Below are positions 15,241 through 15,440 of a stretch of DNA of 15,440 nt, in pieces. The stretch is from Bordetella parapertussis (GTDB taxonomy: Bacteria; Pseudomonadota; Gammaproteobacteria; Burkholderiales; Burkholderiaceae_C), in the NCBI GenBank assembly GCA_945878355.1, contig CAMCTC010000106.1, positions 1-15,440 on the forward strand. Reading direction: 5' to 3'. The number at the start of each line of letters is the position of its first letter. Position 1 is the stretch's first letter. The notes under the pieces are model-generated. The model did no database searches. It worked only from the letters and a program-made list of their open reading frames with translations, and was not told the origin of the DNA. Position numbers and translations under genes: made by a program.

Positions 15241-15440
15241 ATGTCAAAAAGAACTACACCGACCAAGCTGGGCCTGGGCCTGCTGGTCGCCCTCACACTG
15301 AGCACGGTCTCGATGAGCGCCCATGCTGGCTGCAAGTGGTACGACGCCAAGTGCTTGGCGAAGGAGGCACGTGAGAGGGTCGAAGCAGCCGCAAATGCGG
15401 CAAGGGCTTTGGCTGAACAGCAAGCCGCCGCCGCCAGAGC
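15241..15440 (+). CDS. Exported helical protein, N-terminus only, cut by the right window edge
   Basis: The frame opens with ATG 15241, preceded by AAGGA 7 nt upstream, and stays open for 66 codons to the window end. A clear signal peptide (MSKRTTPTKLGLGLLVALTL then STVSMSAHA) is expected to be cut after AHA at residue 29. The mature protein begins GCKWYDAKCLAKEARERVEA, with two cysteines six residues apart (C31, C38) that could form a disulfide, and continues as an Ala/Arg/Glu-rich helix. Architecture echoes the preceding gene, 39 nt upstream, so the two likely act together in the periplasm or outside. Function unknown. Confidence 0.75.
   Translation, partial: MSKRTTPTKLGLGLLVALTLSTVSMSAHAGCKWYDAKCLAKEARERVEAAANAARALAEQQAAAAR

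Overview
This window reads as chromosomal DNA from a high-GC betaproteobacterium, most likely Burkholderiales. The support is a PanC of the FVNRLQF/RPGFF type, a divergent glpD / glpRK locus with the start of a GlpS-like gene, remnants of a Bug (TctC) receptor and a CaiB-type CoA-transferase, and strong GC bias in the coding regions. This placement is inferred from gene content and was not tested by any search. No rRNA, tRNA, CRISPR array or intact mobile element was seen.

Layout from left to right. (1) Positions 1-527 are a gene graveyard on the minus strand: the N-terminus of an unidentified protein running off the left edge, a CaiB/BaiF CoA-transferase scrap and a Bug-receptor scrap. (2) panB-panC (528-2211, minus) is a two-gene pantothenate operon with 1 nt between the genes. 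(3) A TfdA/TauD-type Fe(II)/2-oxoglutarate dioxygenase (2464-3363, minus) lies beyond a structured repeat. (4) After a 527-nt AT-rich divergent region holding a TTGACA-N17-TATCCT promoter comes a class III nucleotidyl cyclase with a Sel1-like tail (3891-4742, plus). It converges on a minus-strand operon of an Asp/Glu racemase (7108-7803) and a SulP transporter with STAS and cyclic-nucleotide-binding domains (4891-7089). (5) A class V aminotransferase (8089-9237, plus) has a strong hairpin just before its ribosome binding site. (6) The glycerol locus has glpD (9400-10971, minus) divergent from glpR-glpK (11157-13540, plus); a truncated glpS overlaps the end of glpD. (7) A decayed region (13541-14406) holds a MazF/PemK toxin pseudogene and a third copy of the structured repeat. 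(8) The right edge has two consecutive exported alanine-rich helical proteins of unknown function, the second cut by the window end.

How the genes work together. The glp genes form a classical glycerol route: GlpK makes glycerol-3-phosphate, GlpD oxidises it, and GlpR probably controls both through TTTTCGC half-sites between glpD and glpR. The most novel-looking module is the cyclase facing a transporter that carries its own cNMP sensor domain and is co-transcribed with an amino-acid racemase. I infer a local cAMP (or cGMP) controlled uptake system, possibly for an amino acid or dicarboxylate rather than sulfate. Three same-orientation copies of a 73-79 bp double-hairpin element (2374, 4806, 14101) form a dispersed repeat family; two of them begin 12-14 nt past minus-strand stop codons.
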